A stretch of 38,934 bases of DNA from Gammaproteobacteria bacterium (GCA_029882995.1 JAOUJV010000010.1:1-38934); one strand, 5' to 3'; numbered from the stretch's first letter, positions 1 to 10,638 are shown. Program-made: numbers and translations. Notes: generated by a model not told the origin, from the sequence alone.

Positions 1-126
1 GGAGACAATGTGAAAATGACAGTCACATTGATTAACCCGATTGCGATGGAAGATGGATTACGTTTTGCGATACGAGAAGGTGGCCGTACTGTGGGTGCCG
101 GTGTTGTTGCAAAGATTATTGAATAA
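1..126 (+). CDS. tuf: Elongation factor Tu, 3' end only
   Basis: The window opens inside this gene; 41 codons and a TAA stop are present, in frame from base 1. EF-Tu is the GTPase that carries aminoacyl-tRNA to the ribosomal A site. The visible piece is the end of beta-barrel domain III, recognised by [16 protein letters not shown] followed by the terminal KIIE. It lies 85 nt before rpsJ on the same strand, so the str operon appears to run directly into the S10 block. Whether this is tufA or tufB cannot be told, although the position next to rpsJ fits the str-operon copy. Confidence 0.97.
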   Translation, partial: GDNVKMTVTLINPIAMEDGLRFAIREGGRTVGAGVVAKIIE

Positions 127-211
127 GACAAGTTAGAACGTTAACAGGTTACAGGGTTTGAACGTTAAAACTTTATAGCCTTTAAACCTTGAATTAACAG
201 AGTAGGAAATT
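127..211 (+). other. tuf-rpsJ spacer (short S10 leader region)
   Basis: This 85-nt AT-rich spacer contains the 8-mer GAACGTTA twice (about 136-143 and 160-167) and ends in an AGTAGGA ribosome-binding site before rpsJ. I see no factor-independent terminator and no room for the roughly 170-nt L4-binding S10 leader known from E. coli. Read-through from tuf into rpsJ is therefore inferred. Confidence 0.5.
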
Positions 212-523
212 ATGGCGAATCAACGGATTCGAATTAGATTAAAAGCGTTTGATCACAGACTGATTGACCAGTCTGCGCGTGAAATTGTTGAAACAGCAAA
301 ACGTACCGGTTCTGCAGTAAAGGGTCCTATTCCTTTACCAACGAAAAAGGAGCGTTTTACAATTCTGATTTCACCGCATGTAAACAAGGATGCGCGTGAT
401 CAATATGAAATTCGTACACACAAGCGACTGATGGATATTGTTAATCCAACAGACAAGACAGTGGATGCATTAATGAAACTGGACTTGGCAGCAGGCGTGG
501 ACGTTCAGATTAAATTGTATTGA
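212..523 (+). CDS. rpsJ: 30S ribosomal protein S10 (NusE)
   Basis: S10 is a 30S head protein that also acts as NusE, pairing with NusB in transcription antitermination. The 103-residue product is full family length and collinear with E. coli S10: it starts [19 protein letters not shown] and carries [22 protein letters not shown] and [12 protein letters not shown]. The ATG is preceded by AGTAGGA. It is the first gene of the S10 block, and its TGA stop lies 8 nt before the rplC ATG, so the two are probably translationally coupled. Confidence 0.98.
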   Translation: MANQRIRIRLKAFDHRLIDQSAREIVETAKRTGSAVKGPIPLPTKKERFTILISPHVNKDARDQYEIRTHKRLMDIVNPTDKTVDALMKLDLAAGVDVQIKLY

Positions 524-531
524 GGTTGACG

Positions 532-1176
532 ATGACTATTGGTGTTATAGGTCGCAAAGCGGGCATGACAAGAATCTTCACAGAAGAAGGTGCTTCCATT
601 CCTGTGACTGTTATCGAAATTGAACCTAATCGTGTCACACAGGTGAAGTCGGGTGATACGGATGGTTATCGTGCTTTACAGGTAACAGTTGGTTCACGCC
701 GCCCTTCACGAGTTACGAAGGCATTGGCAGGGCATTTTGCCAAGGCCGGTGTCGAGGCAGGACGTGGTTTATGGGAATTTCGTTTGAATGATGGTGAAGG
801 CGAAGACATCAATGTTGGTTCTGAAATCAAGGTTGATATTTTTGAAGCCGGTCAGAAAGTTGATGTAAGAGGCACTTCAATCGGTAAAGGTTTTGCCGGT
901 GTTATCAAGCGTTATAACTTCCATACACAGGATGCAACTCATGGTAACTCATTGTCGCATCGTGCTCCGGGATCAATTGGTCAAAACCAGACTCCGGGCC
1001 GTGTTTTCAAAGGCAAGAAAATGTGTGGACACATGGGTAATGAAAAAACATCTGTACAGAGCCTGGAAGTGGTTCGTGTAGATGCAGAACGTAATCTGCT
1101 TTTGGTAAAGGGTGCAGTTCCCGGATCCAAGGGTGGTGATGTGATTGTGCTTCCTTCAATCAAGGCGCGCAGTTAA
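532..1176 (+). CDS. rplC: 50S ribosomal protein L3
   Basis: L3 is an early-assembly 50S protein whose long loop reaches the peptidyl transferase centre. The product is 214 residues. The start is the ATG at 532 ([16 protein letters not shown]), matching the L3 N-terminus; an in-frame TTG 12 nt upstream would overlap rpsJ and add four non-conserved residues. The conserved segment [18 protein letters not shown] is present; it contains the glutamine that PrmB methylates in E. coli. The ribosome-binding site GAGG overlaps the rpsJ stop. Confidence 0.98.
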   Translation: MTIGVIGRKAGMTRIFTEEGASIPVTVIEIEPNRVTQVKSGDTDGYRALQVTVGSRRPSRVTKALAGHFAKAGVEAGRGLWEFRLNDGEGEDINVGSEIKVDIFEAGQKVDVRGTSIGKGFAGVIKRYNFHTQDATHGNSLSHRAPGSIGQNQTPGRVFKGKKMCGHMGNEKTSVQSLEVVRVDAERNLLLVKGAVPGSKGGDVIVLPSIKARS

Positions 1177-1188
1177 GAGGATTAAGTC

Positions 1189-1806
1189 ATGGAACTGGGT
1201 TTAACAAAAGAAAACGGCAAGGTATCTGGCAAGATCAGCGTATCGGATACAACGTTTGGTCGTGACTTTAATGAAACATTGATTCACCAGATTGTTGTTG
1301 CACATCTGGCCGGTGCCCGTGCAGGAACACATGCACAAAAGACACGCTCACAAGTAAGCGGTGGTGGTAAAAAGCCATTCCGTCAAAAAGGAACAGGCCG
1401 TGCACGTGCCGGTACCATCCGTAGCCCATTATGGCGCGGGGGAGGCAAGGCATTTGCTGCTGTGAAAGGTGATTATTCACAGAAAGTGAACAAGAAAATG
1501 TATCGCAGTGGTATGCGTTCCATTTTATCTGAACTGGTCAGACAGGAACGCCTGATAGTAGTGAAGGATTTTGATGCAGATTCACCCAAGACCAAGGACA
1601 TGGTCAGCAAGCTGAATGCTCTGGGTCTGAATGACGTACTCGTTATCAGTGAGTCAGCCAGTGAGAACCTGCATCTGGCGACACGCAATTTGTCCAAAGT
1701 GGCAGTGTGTGATGTTGCAAGCGCCGATCCGGTCAGTCTGATTGGTTTTGAAAAGGTGCTGATGACAGAAGATGCAGTCAAGAAATTTGAGGAGGTTTTG
1801 GCATGA
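1189..1806 (+). CDS. rplD: 50S ribosomal protein L4
   Basis: L4 binds 23S rRNA and its extended loop lines the narrowest part of the peptide exit tunnel. In E. coli it also represses the S10 operon by binding the S10 leader, but that leader is not visible here. The product is 205 residues. The tunnel loop is recognised by the basic, glycine-rich segment around [20 protein letters not shown], and the C-terminus ends [25 protein letters not shown] precedes the ATG. The last 4 nt overlap rplW (ATGA), indicating translational coupling. Confidence 0.98.
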   Translation: MELGLTKENGKVSGKISVSDTTFGRDFNETLIHQIVVAHLAGARAGTHAQKTRSQVSGGGKKPFRQKGTGRARAGTIRSPLWRGGGKAFAAVKGDYSQKVNKKMYRSGMRSILSELVRQERLIVVKDFDADSPKTKDMVSKLNALGLNDVLVISESASENLHLATRNLSKVAVCDVASADPVSLIGFEKVLMTEDAVKKFEEVLA

Positions 1807-2099
1807 ACCAGGAACGTCTGATGAAGGTAGTACTGGCACCTCATATTTCTGAAAAAAGTACAATCGTTGCTGATCGTAACAAGCAGTTTGTATTCAAGGT
1901 GATCGCGGATGCAACCAAGCCTGAGATTAAAAAGGCTGTTGAAATGATGTTTGATGTCAAGGTTGCAGGTGTACAGGTTATTAATATGCCAGCCAAAAGA
2001 AAACGTTTTGGTCAGGCTGAAGGTCAACGTTCAGGCTGGAAGAAAGCCTACGTTAAACTGCAGGACGGCCATGATATTGATTTCATGGGTGCCGAATAG
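1803..2099 (+). CDS. rplW: 50S ribosomal protein L23
   Basis: L23 sits at the mouth of the peptide exit tunnel and is the docking site for trigger factor and the signal recognition particle. The 98-residue product has the conserved N-terminal APHISEKST; Glu17 corresponds to the chaperone-contact glutamate of E. coli L23. The [20 protein letters not shown] loop that enters the ribosome is also present. The start overlaps rplD by 4 nt. Confidence 0.98.
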   Translation: MNQERLMKVVLAPHISEKSTIVADRNKQFVFKVIADATKPEIKKAVEMMFDVKVAGVQVINMPAKRKRFGQAEGQRSGWKKAYVKLQDGHDIDFMGAE

Positions 2100-2134
2100 A
2101 ATAGTAAAGCAGGATAAGTGAACAGGTAATAGAG

Positions 2135-2962
2135 ATGGCAATAGTAAAAGCAAAACCAACATCACCTGGACGCCGTGGCGTTATTCAGGTAGTTACTCCG
2201 GATCTCCATAAGGGAGCACCGCATACACCCCTGCTTGAAAAGAAATCACGCAATGGTGGTCGTAACAGCAATGGTCGTATTACTGTTCGTCATCAGGGTG
2301 GCGGTCATAAACAGCATTACCGTGTTATTGATTTCAAGCGTAATAAAGATGGTATTCCGGGCAAGGTAGAAAGAATCGAATACGATCCTAACCGAAGTGC
2401 ACATATTGCATTGGTTCTTTATAAAGATGGTGAACGTCGCTACATCATTGCACCAAAGGGTATTAAGCAAGGCGCGAATGTGATGTCCGGTACAGAATCC
2501 CCCATCAAGCCAGGTAACTGCCTGCCTTTGAGAAATATACCGGTTGGTTCAGTTGTGCATTGTATTGAAATGAAGCCAGGCAAGGGTGCGCAGATAGCAC
2601 GCAGTGCCGGTGCTTCAGTCCAGATAGTGGCACGTGAAGGTGACCATGCAACCCTGCGTTTGCGTTCAGGTGAACTGCGTAAGGTGGCGATTGATTGCCG
2701 TGCGACAATCGGGGAAGTAAGTAATTCAGAACATAATTTGCGTTCTTTGGGTAAGGCAGGTGCTACTCGCTGGCGCGGTGTACGTCCGACAGTCCGTGGT
2801 GTTGTTATGAACCCGGTTGATCACCCGCATGGTGGTGGTGAAGGTCGTACTTCAGGTGGTCGTCATCCGGTTTCTCCTTGGGGTATGCCAACCAAGGGTT
2901 ACAAGACACGCAAGAACAAACGTACGAACAACATGATTGTTCGCAGACGTAAAGCGAAATAA
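2135..2962 (+). CDS. rplB: 50S ribosomal protein L2
   Basis: L2 is a primary 23S-binding protein needed for subunit association and peptidyl transferase assembly. The 275-residue product shows the OB-fold and SH3-like halves. The near-invariant [13 protein letters not shown] motif, which contains the histidine important for activity, is followed by [20 protein letters not shown]. The 35-nt gap from rplW is longer than most gaps here, and the ribosome-binding site (AGGT) is weak. Confidence 0.98.
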   Translation: MAIVKAKPTSPGRRGVIQVVTPDLHKGAPHTPLLEKKSRNGGRNSNGRITVRHQGGGHKQHYRVIDFKRNKDGIPGKVERIEYDPNRSAHIALVLYKDGERRYIIAPKGIKQGANVMSGTESPIKPGNCLPLRNIPVGSVVHCIEMKPGKGAQIARSAGASVQIVAREGDHATLRLRSGELRKVAIDCRATIGEVSNSEHNLRSLGKAGATRWRGVRPTVRGVVMNPVDHPHGGGEGRTSGGRHPVSPWGMPTKGYKTRKNKRTNNMIVRRRKAK

Positions 2963-2977
2963 GTGAGGTAAGTAGAC

Positions 2978-3250
2978 GTGGCTCGTTCAGTTAAAAAAGG
3001 TCCATTTATAGACCAGCATCTGATGAAGAAAGTTGATGCAGCGGTGAGCAGTAATGATCGTCGTCCGATCAAGACCTGGTCGCGTCGCTCAACAGTTTTT
3101 CCTGAAATGATTGGTTTAACAATTGCTGTACATAACGGGAAACAACATGTGCCTGTTCTGATCTCGGAAAACATGATTGGACACAAGCTGGGTGAGTTCT
3201 CTCCAACCCGTACCTACAAGGGGCACACTGCGGACAAGAAGGTGAAGTAA
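2978..3250 (+). CDS. rpsS: 30S ribosomal protein S19
   Basis: S19 lies in the 30S head, pairs with S13 and touches the A-site tRNA and the B1a intersubunit bridge. The 90-residue product reads [18 protein letters not shown] and [18 protein letters not shown], which are classic S19 motifs, and ends GHTADKKVK. The start codon is GTG at 2978 with GAGG upstream. The gap to rplV is 9 nt. Confidence 0.97.
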   Translation: MARSVKKGPFIDQHLMKKVDAAVSSNDRRPIKTWSRRSTVFPEMIGLTIAVHNGKQHVPVLISENMIGHKLGEFSPTRTYKGHTADKKVK

Positions 3251-3259
3251 GAGGATATC

Positions 3260-3592
3260 ATGCAAACATTTGCAAAATTAAAATATGCACGCATTTCTCC
3301 ACAAAAGGGGAGACTGGTTGCCGATCAGATTCGTGGTTTGCCAGTGGAAAATGCTCTGAACCTGCTGACATTCAGCAACAAGAAGGCGTCTGATCTTATC
3401 CAGAAAGTACTGGAATCTGCTATTGCCAATGCAGAGCATAACGAAGGTGCAGATATTGATGAATTAAAGGTTTCAGCCATTCAGGTGGATGAAGGTCCAA
3501 CTTACAAGCGTTTGATGCCACGTGCCAAGGGACGTGCGGACAGGATCCTGAAAAGGACCAGTCATATAACAGTTACTGTTTCAGACGATTAA
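3260..3592 (+). CDS. rplV: 50S ribosomal protein L22
   Basis: L22 spans the 50S subunit and its beta-hairpin narrows the exit tunnel opposite L4. The product has the usual 110 residues. [17 protein letters not shown] is the conserved N-terminal region, and the hairpin segment [18 protein letters not shown] is intact; mutations in that segment give macrolide resistance in other bacteria. AGAGGA precedes the ATG. Confidence 0.98.
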   Translation: MQTFAKLKYARISPQKGRLVADQIRGLPVENALNLLTFSNKKASDLIQKVLESAIANAEHNEGADIDELKVSAIQVDEGPTYKRLMPRAKGRADRILKRTSHITVTVSDD

Positions 3593-3625
3593 ACAGGAAA
3601 AGATTAAGAGTAAACCGAGGTTATA

Positions 3626-4300
3626 ATGGGACAAAAAGTACATCCAACAGGTATTCGTTTAGGCATTGTCAAAGACTGGTCTTCCAAGTGGTATGCGGAC
3701 ACCAAGGACTTTGCAGACATGCTTAACCTTGATCTGAATGTGCGTGATTTTCTGCGCAAGAAATTGTCACAGGCTTCGGTCAGTAGAATCCAGATTGAAA
3801 GACCTGCCAAGACTGCCCGTATTACCATTCATACTGCGCGTCCGGGAATCGTGATTGGCAAGAAGGGTGAGGATATTGAAAAACTGCGTGCTGAGTTGTC
3901 ACAGAGAATGGGTATTCCTGTACACATTAATATTGAAGAAGTACGCAAGCCGGAACTGGATGCTCAACTGGTAGCAGAAAGTGTTGCACAACAGCTGGAG
4001 CGTCGCATCATGTTCCGTCGTGCTATGAAGCGTGCAGTAACCAATACCATGCGTCTGGGTGGTCAGGGTATCAAGATCAAGGTATCCGGTCGTCTGAACG
4101 GTGCAGAAATTGCACGCTCTGAATGGTACCGCGAAGGCCGTGTACCACTGCATACATTACGTGCAGATATTGATTATGGTTTTGCCGAAGCCAAGACAAC
4201 CTACGGGATCATTGGCGTGAAGGTATGGATCTTCAAGGGTGAAGTATTTGATCGGGCTGAAAAAGAAGAAACGACTTCTTCTGAAACAGCGGCAGCCTGA
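3626..4300 (+). CDS. rpsC: 30S ribosomal protein S3
   Basis: S3 forms part of the mRNA entry tunnel and its helicase site with S4 and S5. The 224-residue product begins [18 protein letters not shown]. It carries a KH domain with the GXXG loop in [15 protein letters not shown], then the C-terminal domain with [20 protein letters not shown]. The tail ([13 protein letters not shown]) is variable, and the protein is a little shorter than E. coli S3 (233). A CGAGG ribosome-binding site precedes the ATG. Confidence 0.98.
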   Translation: MGQKVHPTGIRLGIVKDWSSKWYADTKDFADMLNLDLNVRDFLRKKLSQASVSRIQIERPAKTARITIHTARPGIVIGKKGEDIEKLRAELSQRMGIPVHINIEEVRKPELDAQLVAESVAQQLERRIMFRRAMKRAVTNTMRLGGQGIKIKVSGRLNGAEIARSEWYREGRVPLHTLRADIDYGFAEAKTTYGIIGVKVWIFKGEVFDRAEKEETTSSETAAA

Positions 4301-4316
4301 GCAGGAGTAAAGAACA

Positions 4317-4730
4317 ATGTTACAACCCAAGAAAACCAAATTCCGCAAGACACAGAAAGGTCGTAACCGTGGTCTGGCGCAATCTGGTAACAAAGTAAGT
4401 TTTGGTGAATATGGCCTGAAAGCAGTAGGGCGTGGTCGAATTACAGCACGTCAGATTGAAGCGGCACGTCGCGCAATGACACGTTATATCAAGCGTGGCG
4501 GGAAAATCTGGATTCGTATATTCCCGGACAAGCCAATTACCAAAAAGCCTATTGAAGTACGTATGGGTAAAGGTAAGGGTAATGTTGAATACTGGGTTTC
4601 ACAGATTCAGCCAGGTCTTATGTTATATGAAATGGAAGGTGTATCTGAAGAAATTGCGCGTGAAGCGTTTAAACTGGCAGCAGCAAAACTGCCAATAGCT
4701 ACAACCTTTGTTACTCGGACGGTGATGTAA
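4317..4730 (+). CDS. rplP: 50S ribosomal protein L16
   Basis: L16 helps organise the A site of the 50S subunit. The 137-residue product starts [19 protein letters not shown] and contains [21 protein letters not shown] and PVE-type segments ([19 protein letters not shown]), matching the family over its full length. The ribosome-binding site is GGAG. Its TAA stop shares one base with the rpmC start (TAATG), a tight coupling signal. Confidence 0.98.
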   Translation: MLQPKKTKFRKTQKGRNRGLAQSGNKVSFGEYGLKAVGRGRITARQIEAARRAMTRYIKRGGKIWIRIFPDKPITKKPIEVRMGKGKGNVEYWVSQIQPGLMLYEMEGVSEEIAREAFKLAAAKLPIATTFVTRTVM

Positions 4731-4927
4731 TGAAAGCAAGCGAGCTCAGAGAAAAGAATACCGAAGAACTGCAGCAAGAGCTGACAGGTCTTTTACGTGA
4801 ACAGTTTAACCTGCGTATGCAAAGAGGTGTTGGACAGATGTCAAAGCCACACCAGATGAAACAGATACGTCGTGATATTGCACGTATCAAAACAGTAATT
4901 GAAGAAAAAACGGATAACGCATCATGA
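4730..4927 (+). CDS. rpmC: 50S ribosomal protein L29
   Basis: L29 is a small helical-hairpin protein next to L23 at the tunnel exit, and also contributes to the SRP/trigger factor site. The 65-residue product has the family motifs [13 protein letters not shown] and [17 protein letters not shown]. It overlaps rplP by 1 nt and rpsQ by 4 nt, so it lies within a three-gene overlapping unit. Confidence 0.97.
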   Translation: MKASELREKNTEELQQELTGLLREQFNLRMQRGVGQMSKPHQMKQIRRDIARIKTVIEEKTDNAS

Positions 4928-5184
4928 GTGAACAGACAGAAGTAAAACGTACTGTCGAAGGACGTGTTGTTAGCAACAAGATGGACAAGTCCATTACAGT
5001 ACTGGTTGAACGCAGAGTACCGCATCCTGTTTATAAAAAGTATGTTCGTCGTTCAACAAAAATTCATGCACATGATGCAGCTAATGAATGTAATGAAGGT
5101 GATGTTGTCAGTATTGAACAATGTCGTCCAATTTCGAAGACTAAATCCTGGCGTCTTGTCAGTGTTATTGAAAAGGCCAGATAA
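4924..5184 (+). CDS. rpsQ: 30S ribosomal protein S17
   Basis: S17 is a primary 16S-binding OB-fold protein of the 30S body. The 86-residue product has [20 protein letters not shown] and [12 protein letters not shown] followed by [18 protein letters not shown], all diagnostic. The start ATG lies inside the last codons of rpmC (ATGA overlap). It is the last gene of the classical S10 block; 25 nt separate it from rplN. Confidence 0.97.
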   Translation: MSEQTEVKRTVEGRVVSNKMDKSITVLVERRVPHPVYKKYVRRSTKIHAHDAANECNEGDVVSIEQCRPISKTKSWRLVSVIEKAR

Positions 5185-5209
5185 GGTCGGGCTGTAGAGG
5201 AAAAGTACA

Positions 5210-5578
5210 ATGATTCAGATGCAGACCACACTTGATGCAGCAGATAACAGCGGTGCACGTCGTTTGATGTGTATTAAAGTGCTTGGCGGTTCACATCGTC
5301 GTTATGCACGAGTAGGTGACGTTATCAAGGTAAGCGTGAAAGAAGCGATTCCGCGCGGCAAGGTCAAGAAGGGTGAGGTTTATAATGCTGTTGTTGTAAG
5401 AACACGCAAGGGTGTACGTCGCCCTGATGGTTCAGTCATTCGTTTTGACGGCAATGCAGCGGTTTTGCTTAACACCAATTTACAGCCAATTGGTACACGT
5501 ATTTTTGGCCCGGTTACTCGTGAACTGCGTGGCGAGAAATTCATGAAGATTATTTCACTTGCACCGGAAGTGTTGTAG
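5210..5578 (+). CDS. rplN: 50S ribosomal protein L14
   Basis: L14 lies at the subunit interface and helps form bridge B8; the silencing factor RsfS binds it in other bacteria. The 122-residue product begins [20 protein letters not shown] and ends [19 protein letters not shown], the expected family ends. The ribosome-binding site is AGAGGA. It opens the spc block. No terminator or clear promoter is visible in the 25-nt gap before it. Confidence 0.98.
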   Translation: MIQMQTTLDAADNSGARRLMCIKVLGGSHRRYARVGDVIKVSVKEAIPRGKVKKGEVYNAVVVRTRKGVRRPDGSVIRFDGNAAVLLNTNLQPIGTRIFGPVTRELRGEKFMKIISLAPEVL

Positions 5579-5588
5579 AGGTTACGAA

Positions 5589-5906
5589 ATGAACAAGATA
5601 CGTAAAGGTGATGAGGTCATTGTGATCACAGGTAAAGACAAGGGTAAGCAGGGCACAGTTCTGGGTATTCTTGACCGCGATCGCATTCTCGTTGAAAACA
5701 TCAACATTGCCAAACGTCATACGAAGCCAAACCCTCAACAGGGTGTAGCTGGTGGTATTGTGGAAAAAGAAATGCCTCTGCATATGTCTAACATTGCGCT
5801 TTTTAACCCGGTAACCCAGAAGGGTGACAAGGTGGGTATCAAGACTCTGGAAGACGGTAGCAAGGTACGTTACTTCAAATCAAACGGTGAAGTGGTAGAT
5901 AGCTAG
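5589..5906 (+). CDS. rplX: 50S ribosomal protein L24
   Basis: L24 initiates 50S assembly and lies near the tunnel exit. The 105-residue product starts at the ATG at 5589 ([20 protein letters not shown]), which carries the KOW motif; AGAGG precedes it. An in-frame ATG at 5559 lies inside rplN and would add ten non-conserved residues, so it was not used. Confidence 0.97.
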   Translation: MNKIRKGDEVIVITGKDKGKQGTVLGILDRDRILVENINIAKRHTKPNPQQGVAGGIVEKEMPLHMSNIALFNPVTQKGDKVGIKTLEDGSKVRYFKSNGEVVDS

Positions 5907-5917
5907 GGTATTAGAAA

Positions 5918-6457
5918 ATGAGCAGGCTTCAAGAATATTATCAGAACACAGTAGTTAAACAGCTTACAGAAAAGTTTAGCTACAAGAATGTTATGCAGGT
6001 ACCTCGCATTACCAAGATCACGCTTAATATGGGTCTGGGTGAAGCTGTGACAGACAAAAAGATTGTCGAACATGCAGTTAGCGACATGGTCAAGATTGCA
6101 GGACAGAAACCGGTCGTGACTCATGCGCGCAAGTCGATTGCCGGCTTCAAGATTCGTGAAGGATGGCCAATTGGTTGCAAGGTAACCCTGCGCAGTGATC
6201 GTATGTATGAGTTTCTGGATCGCCTGATTTCAATTTCAATTCCACGTATTCGTGACTTCCGTGGTCTGAATGGCAAATCATTTGATGGTCGCGGCAACTA
6301 CAGCATGGGTGTACGTGAGCAGATTATTTTCCCGGAGATTGATTTCGACAAGATCGACACTCTGCGTGGAATGGATATCACTATTACAACGACAGCAAGA
6401 ACGAACGAAGAAGGCAAGGCACTGCTGGAAGCCTTCAATTTTCCATTCAAGGGTTGA
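5918..6457 (+). CDS. rplE: 50S ribosomal protein L5
   Basis: L5 binds 5S rRNA with L18 and L25 and forms the B1b bridge to S13. The 179-residue product has [42 protein letters not shown] and the [20 protein letters not shown] region typical of the family. The ribosome-binding site is weak (AGGGT). Confidence 0.98.
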   Translation: MSRLQEYYQNTVVKQLTEKFSYKNVMQVPRITKITLNMGLGEAVTDKKIVEHAVSDMVKIAGQKPVVTHARKSIAGFKIREGWPIGCKVTLRSDRMYEFLDRLISISIPRIRDFRGLNGKSFDGRGNYSMGVREQIIFPEIDFDKIDTLRGMDITITTTARTNEEGKALLEAFNFPFKG

Positions 6458-6464
6458 TAAGACT

Positions 6465-6770
6465 ATGGCAAAGACTTCAATGATAAATCGTGATGTGAAA
6501 CGCAAGAAAATGGTTGCAAGATTTGCCGCCAAGCGTGCAGCACTCAAGGCAAAACTGATTGATCCAAACATCAGTGATGAAGAACGTGAAGCAGCACGCA
6601 TCAAGTTTCAGTCATTGCCGCGTGACTCAAGTCCAACACGAGTTCGTAATCGTTGTCGTATAACAGGTCGTCCACATGGCTACTATCGCAAATTTGGACT
6701 GTGCAGAAACAAATTACGTGAAGCTGCAATGCGCGGCGACATTCCAGGTCTGGTCAAGGCCAGCTGGTAA
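6465..6770 (+). CDS. rpsN: 30S ribosomal protein S14 (long, zinc-free form)
   Basis: S14 is a late-assembly protein in the 30S head. The 101-residue product, from the ATG at 6465 ([20 protein letters not shown]), is the long C-minus form: the C-terminal domain has only two cysteines ([11 protein letters not shown] and [10 protein letters not shown]), not the four of the zinc form. Longer in-frame extension upstream lies in rplE and was rejected. The gap from rplE is 7 nt. Confidence 0.97.
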   Translation: MAKTSMINRDVKRKKMVARFAAKRAALKAKLIDPNISDEEREAARIKFQSLPRDSSPTRVRNRCRITGRPHGYYRKFGLCRNKLREAAMRGDIPGLVKASW

Positions 6771-6792
6771 TCAATAGAAAGGCTAGAACATT

Positions 6793-7188
6793 ATGAGTAT
6801 GAGTGACCCAATTGCCGATATGTTTACCCGCATCCGTAATGGACAAGCGGCCAAAAAGGTTGAGGTAAACATCCCTTCATCCAAGCTAAAGGCAGACATT
6901 GCTCGCCTGATGAAGGACGAGGGTTATATTTCCGACTTTTCCATAAAGGAAGAGGACGGCAAACCGGTATTAAAAGTAGTACTGAAATATTATCAAGGTA
7001 AGCCAGTAATCGACATGATTAAGCGTGCGAGTCGTCCAGGTCTGCGAGTTTACAAGGGCAATGATGAATTACCCAAGGTAAACGGTGGTCTTGGTATTGC
7101 GATTATTTCAACCTCAAAAGGGCTGATGTCAGATCGTGCTGCACGTGCTGCAGGTACTGGCGGTGAAGTCATCGGATATTTGGCTTAA
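6793..7188 (+). CDS. rpsH: 30S ribosomal protein S8
   Basis: S8 binds the central domain of 16S rRNA. In E. coli it represses the spc operon by binding mRNA near the rplE start. The 131-residue product begins [18 protein letters not shown], collinear with E. coli S8 (MSMQDPIADM), so the first of two ATGs is chosen. It ends [20 protein letters not shown] plus VIGYLA, the conserved rRNA-contact end. Confidence 0.97.
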   Translation: MSMSDPIADMFTRIRNGQAAKKVEVNIPSSKLKADIARLMKDEGYISDFSIKEEDGKPVLKVVLKYYQGKPVIDMIKRASRPGLRVYKGNDELPKVNGGLGIAIISTSKGLMSDRAARAAGTGGEVIGYLA

Positions 7189-7203
7189 AGGCGAGAATTA
7201 TTT

Positions 7204-7740
7204 ATGTCCAGAATAGCTAAAAACCCAATTGCAATTCCTTCCGGCGTAGAAGTTTCTATCAATGGTCAGGATGTGGCAGTAAAGGGTTCAAAAGGTAATT
7301 TGTCTCAGAATATTCATGATGCAGTTGAGATCATGAAGGAAGACAACGTATTGAAATTTGTGCCACGTGATAATGATGGCAAGCCAAATTGGGCAATGGC
7401 AGGCACCATGCGTGCGATTGTTAGCAATATGGTTACTGGTGTCAGTCAGGGTTTTGAAAGAAAGCTTGAGCTGGTTGGTGTTGGTTACCGTGCTCAGGCC
7501 AAGGGCAAGACACTGGAATTAACACTCGGTTTTTCACATCCGGTGAAATTCCCTGTGCCAGAAGGTATTACGATTGAAACACCAAGCCAGACTGAAATTC
7601 TGGTCAAGGGTGTGGACAAACAACTCGTAGGAGAGGTTTCCGCCAAGATTCGTGCATACCGTCCACCTGAACCTTATAAAGGCAAGGGTGTACGTTATTC
7701 GGATGAAGTGGTTGTTCGTAAGGAAGCCAAGAAGAAATAA
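7204..7740 (+). CDS. rplF: 50S ribosomal protein L6
   Basis: L6 sits near the factor-binding site of the 50S subunit. The 178-residue product starts [19 protein letters not shown] and carries the C-terminal signature [16 protein letters not shown] with a lysine-rich end. AAAGGCGAG lies upstream of the ATG. Confidence 0.98.
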   Translation: MSRIAKNPIAIPSGVEVSINGQDVAVKGSKGNLSQNIHDAVEIMKEDNVLKFVPRDNDGKPNWAMAGTMRAIVSNMVTGVSQGFERKLELVGVGYRAQAKGKTLELTLGFSHPVKFPVPEGITIETPSQTEILVKGVDKQLVGEVSAKIRAYRPPEPYKGKGVRYSDEVVVRKEAKKK

Positions 7741-7758
7741 GGTTCAGGTTAAACGATT

Positions 7759-8115
7759 ATGAATAGTAAAAAATCAACTCGTATACGCCGCGGTCGCAAG
7801 TCTCGTGCCAGAATCAAGGAACAGACAACGCATCGCCTTTGTGTACATCGTACTCCGCGTCATATTTATGCGCAGGTCATTGATCCTTCTGGCTCACAGG
7901 TACTGGCCAGTTCTTCAACGCTTGATGCAGAAATCAGGAAAGCTGTTAAGAATTCAGGTAACAAGGATGCAGCTTCTGTAGTGGGTAAATTTATCGCCGA
8001 ACGCGCCAAGGCAAAGGGTGTTACCCGTATTGCTTTTGATCGTTCCGGTTTCAGGTTTCATGGTCGTATCAAGGCATTAGCTGATGCGGCACGTGAAAAC
8101 GGACTTGAATTTTAA
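7759..8115 (+). CDS. rplR: 50S ribosomal protein L18
   Basis: L18 binds 5S rRNA and anchors it in the 50S central protuberance. The 118-residue product has a basic N-terminus ([19 protein letters not shown]), the [13 protein letters not shown] strand region, and a C-terminus [20 protein letters not shown], all typical. Confidence 0.97.
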   Translation: MNSKKSTRIRRGRKSRARIKEQTTHRLCVHRTPRHIYAQVIDPSGSQVLASSSTLDAEIRKAVKNSGNKDAASVVGKFIAERAKAKGVTRIAFDRSGFRFHGRIKALADAARENGLEF

Positions 8116-8126
8116 AGGTTTGAGTA

Positions 8127-8639
8127 ATGGCAAAATTTGATGCAGCTGTTGAAAATAGTGGTAGCGACTTACAGGAAAAACTGATTGGTGTCCGTCGTGT
8201 CGCCAAGGTAGTAAAAGGTGGTCGCCAGTTTGGTTTCTCTGCACTGACCGTAGTCGGTGATGGTGCAGGCAAGGTTGGTTTTGGTATGGGCAAGGCACGT
8301 GAAGTACCTGCCGCAATCCAGAAGGCAATGGAGCAGGCACGTCGTAACATGAAGTCTGTCAGCCTGACCAACAACACATTGCAATACCCTATTACTGCAA
8401 CACACGGTGCAGCTAAAGTATTTATGCAACCGGCATCAGAAGGTACCGGTATTATTGCCGGTGGTGCCATGCGCGCTGTTTTTGAAGTAGTTGGTGTACA
8501 CAACGTTCTGGCCAAGTGTATCGGTTCTACCAACCCGATTAACGTTGTACGTGCAACCATTAATGGTTTGGCTGAAATGACATCTCCTGATGATGTTGCT
8601 GCCAAACGTGGTAAAACTGTGAAGGAAATACTGGAGTAA
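8127..8639 (+). CDS. rpsE: 30S ribosomal protein S5
   Basis: S5 helps form the mRNA entry site and influences decoding fidelity. The 170-residue product contains the double-stranded RNA-binding-like N-domain with [20 protein letters not shown] and [20 protein letters not shown], then the C-domain with [20 protein letters not shown]. The gap to rpmD is 4 nt, and a GGAG near the end of this gene serves as the rpmD ribosome-binding site. Confidence 0.98.
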   Translation: MAKFDAAVENSGSDLQEKLIGVRRVAKVVKGGRQFGFSALTVVGDGAGKVGFGMGKAREVPAAIQKAMEQARRNMKSVSLTNNTLQYPITATHGAAKVFMQPASEGTGIIAGGAMRAVFEVVGVHNVLAKCIGSTNPINVVRATINGLAEMTSPDDVAAKRGKTVKEILE

Positions 8640-8643
8640 ACTC

Positions 8644-8835
8644 ATGGCTTCAGGCAAAAAAATGATTAAAGTGACATTGGTAAAAAGTACCAATGGAAGA
8701 CTGGCTTCTCACAAGGCATGCGTTGCCGGACTGGGTCTGCGCCGTATGCACCACACCGTTGAAGTTGAAGATACACCATGCACACGCGGTATGATTAATA
8801 AAGTGTCTTACATGGTGAAGACCGAGGACGTATAA
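8644..8835 (+). CDS. rpmD: 50S ribosomal protein L30
   Basis: L30 is a small, non-universal 50S protein. The 63-residue product reads [20 protein letters not shown] and [17 protein letters not shown], matching the family, and is slightly longer than the 59-residue E. coli form. The rplO start lies 1 nt after its stop. Confidence 0.96.
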   Translation: MASGKKMIKVTLVKSTNGRLASHKACVAGLGLRRMHHTVEVEDTPCTRGMINKVSYMVKTEDV

Positions 8836-8836
8836 A

Positions 8837-9277
8837 ATGACAATGCGATTGAATACGATTAAATCTGCAGACGGTGCCAGAAAGCCAGGCAAACGTGTCG
8901 GACGTGGTATCGGTTCCGGTACTGGCAAGACCTGTGGACGTGGTCACAAGGGTCAGCATTCTCGTGCCGGCGGTTTTCACAAGGTTGGTTTCGAAGGTGG
9001 TCAGATGCCATTACAGCGTCGCCTGCCCAAGCGTGGTTTTGCTTCCACAACCAGTGCCGAAAAAGCAGAAATTCGTTTGCATGAATTAGCTATGGTAGAA
9101 GGTGATGTTGTTGATTTGCTGGCACTGAAAACAGCCAAAATAATCAATCATGACATCAAGCGTGCCAAGGTGATTGCATCAGGTGTTATCGAAAAGGCAG
9201 TGACTGTTCGCGGCCTTGGGGTAACCAAGGGAGCACGTGCTGCTATCGAAGCGGCTGGCGGCAAGATCGAGGAATAA
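8837..9277 (+). CDS. rplO: 50S ribosomal protein L15
   Basis: L15 is a late-assembly 50S protein. The 146-residue product has the basic glycine-rich N-terminal extension ([20 protein letters not shown]) and the [18 protein letters not shown] signature. The ATG at 8837 is used because GAGGACG upstream fits it; the ATG at 8843 (MRLNTIK) would match the E. coli N-terminus equally well. Confidence 0.97.
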   Translation: MTMRLNTIKSADGARKPGKRVGRGIGSGTGKTCGRGHKGQHSRAGGFHKVGFEGGQMPLQRRLPKRGFASTTSAEKAEIRLHELAMVEGDVVDLLALKTAKIINHDIKRAKVIASGVIEKAVTVRGLGVTKGARAAIEAAGGKIEE

Positions 9278-9282
9278 GATAA

Positions 9283-10638
9283 ATGGGAGCCTCCAAGTCA
9301 GCAGTTGCTGATATGTTGGGCAGCGGCAAGCTCGCAGAGCTGAAACGTCGACTGTTATTTGTATTGGGGGCTTTGCTGGTATACCGGATCGGAACGCATG
9401 TACCGGTACCCGGGATTGACCCAGCAGCATTGGCTGCATTGTACGAGCAGCAACGTGGCACGATTCTGGACATGTTTAACATGTTTTCAGGGGGTGCATT
9501 AGGACGCTTTGCCGTCTTTGCATTAGGTGTGATGCCTTACATTTCAGCATCCATCATTATGCAATTGTTGTCTTCAACTGTACCAACACTGGAACAGATG
9601 AAGAAAGAAGGCGAGTCCGGACGCAGAAAGATTACACAGTACACGCGCTACGGCACGGTGGTACTGGCCACTTTCCAGTCAATGGGTATTGCGTTGGCAC
9701 TGGAAAGCCAAATGGCACCGGGTAATATTCCGGTTGTCATGGAACCGGGATTTATATTCCGTTTCACAGCGGTAACAACACTGGTTACCGGCACCATGTT
9801 CCTGATGTGGTTAGGGGAACAGGTGACAGAGCGTGGTATCGGTAACGGTATTTCGCTGATTATTTTTGCCGGTATCGTTGCAGGATTACCTGCGGCTATC
9901 GGCGGTACACTCGAACTGGTGCGTACCGGCGAGATTCATACCTTGATGGTATTGATTCTGTTTGCACTGGCTCTGGCAGTGACCGCATTTGTTATTTTTG
10001 TTGAACGCGGGCAACGGCGTATTACCGTTAACTATGCCAAGCGTCAGCAAGGGCGCAAGATGTATGCAGGGCAGACCAGTCATCTGCCGCTGAAACTGAA
10101 CATGGCAGGTGTAATACCGCCGATTTTTGCGTCCAGTATTATTCTGTTCCCGGCAACATTGGGTAGCTGGTTTGGACAGACTGAAGGATTAGGGTGGTTA
10201 AGTGATATCGCAACAACACTTTCACCCGGGCAACCGCTATATGTCATTTTTTATGCGATTGCGATTATATTTTTCTGCTTTTTTTATACCGCCTTGGTAT
10301 TTAATCCCAAGGATACAGCAGATAACCTGAAAAAATCAGGTGCGATAATTCCGGGTATGCGTCCGGGTGAACAGACAGCACGCTATATTGACAGCGTCAT
10401 GTCGCGGTTGACCCTGATAGGCGCAGGCTATATTACAGCCGTGTGTCTGCTACCGGAGTTTTTGATCCTGAACTGGAACGTTCCGTTCTATTTTGGCGGA
10501 ACCTCACTGCTGATTATCGTGGTGGTGGTCATGGACTTTATGGCCCAGATGCAGACACATTTGATGAGCCACCAATATGAGGGGCTGATGAAAAAGGCCA
10601 ATCTCAAGGGATATGGCGGTACCGGGATGCTTCGTTAG
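9283..10638 (+). CDS. secY: Protein translocase subunit SecY
   Basis: SecY is the channel of the SecYEG translocon in the inner membrane. The 451-residue product has ten hydrophobic segments. The N-terminal region reads [20 protein letters not shown], followed by VPGID and the plug-region [32 protein letters not shown] lies near residue 85, and cytoplasmic loop EQ(V)[17 protein letters not shown] and the conserved [13 protein letters not shown] loop come later. AGGAATAAG precedes the ATG, 5 nt after rplO. Its position between rplO and rpmJ is the standard spc-operon location. Confidence 0.98.
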   Translation: MGASKSAVADMLGSGKLAELKRRLLFVLGALLVYRIGTHVPVPGIDPAALAALYEQQRGTILDMFNMFSGGALGRFAVFALGVMPYISASIIMQLLSSTVPTLEQMKKEGESGRRKITQYTRYGTVVLATFQSMGIALALESQMAPGNIPVVMEPGFIFRFTAVTTLVTGTMFLMWLGEQVTERGIGNGISLIIFAGIVAGLPAAIGGTLELVRTGEIHTLMVLILFALALAVTAFVIFVERGQRRITVNYAKRQQGRKMYAGQTSHLPLKLNMAGVIPPIFASSIILFPATLGSWFGQTEGLGWLSDIATTLSPGQPLYVIFYAIAIIFFCFFYTALVFNPKDTADNLKKSGAIIPGMRPGEQTARYIDSVMSRLTLIGAGYITAVCLLPEFLILNWNVPFYFGGTSLLIIVVVVMDFMAQMQTHLMSHQYEGLMKKANLKGYGGTGMLR

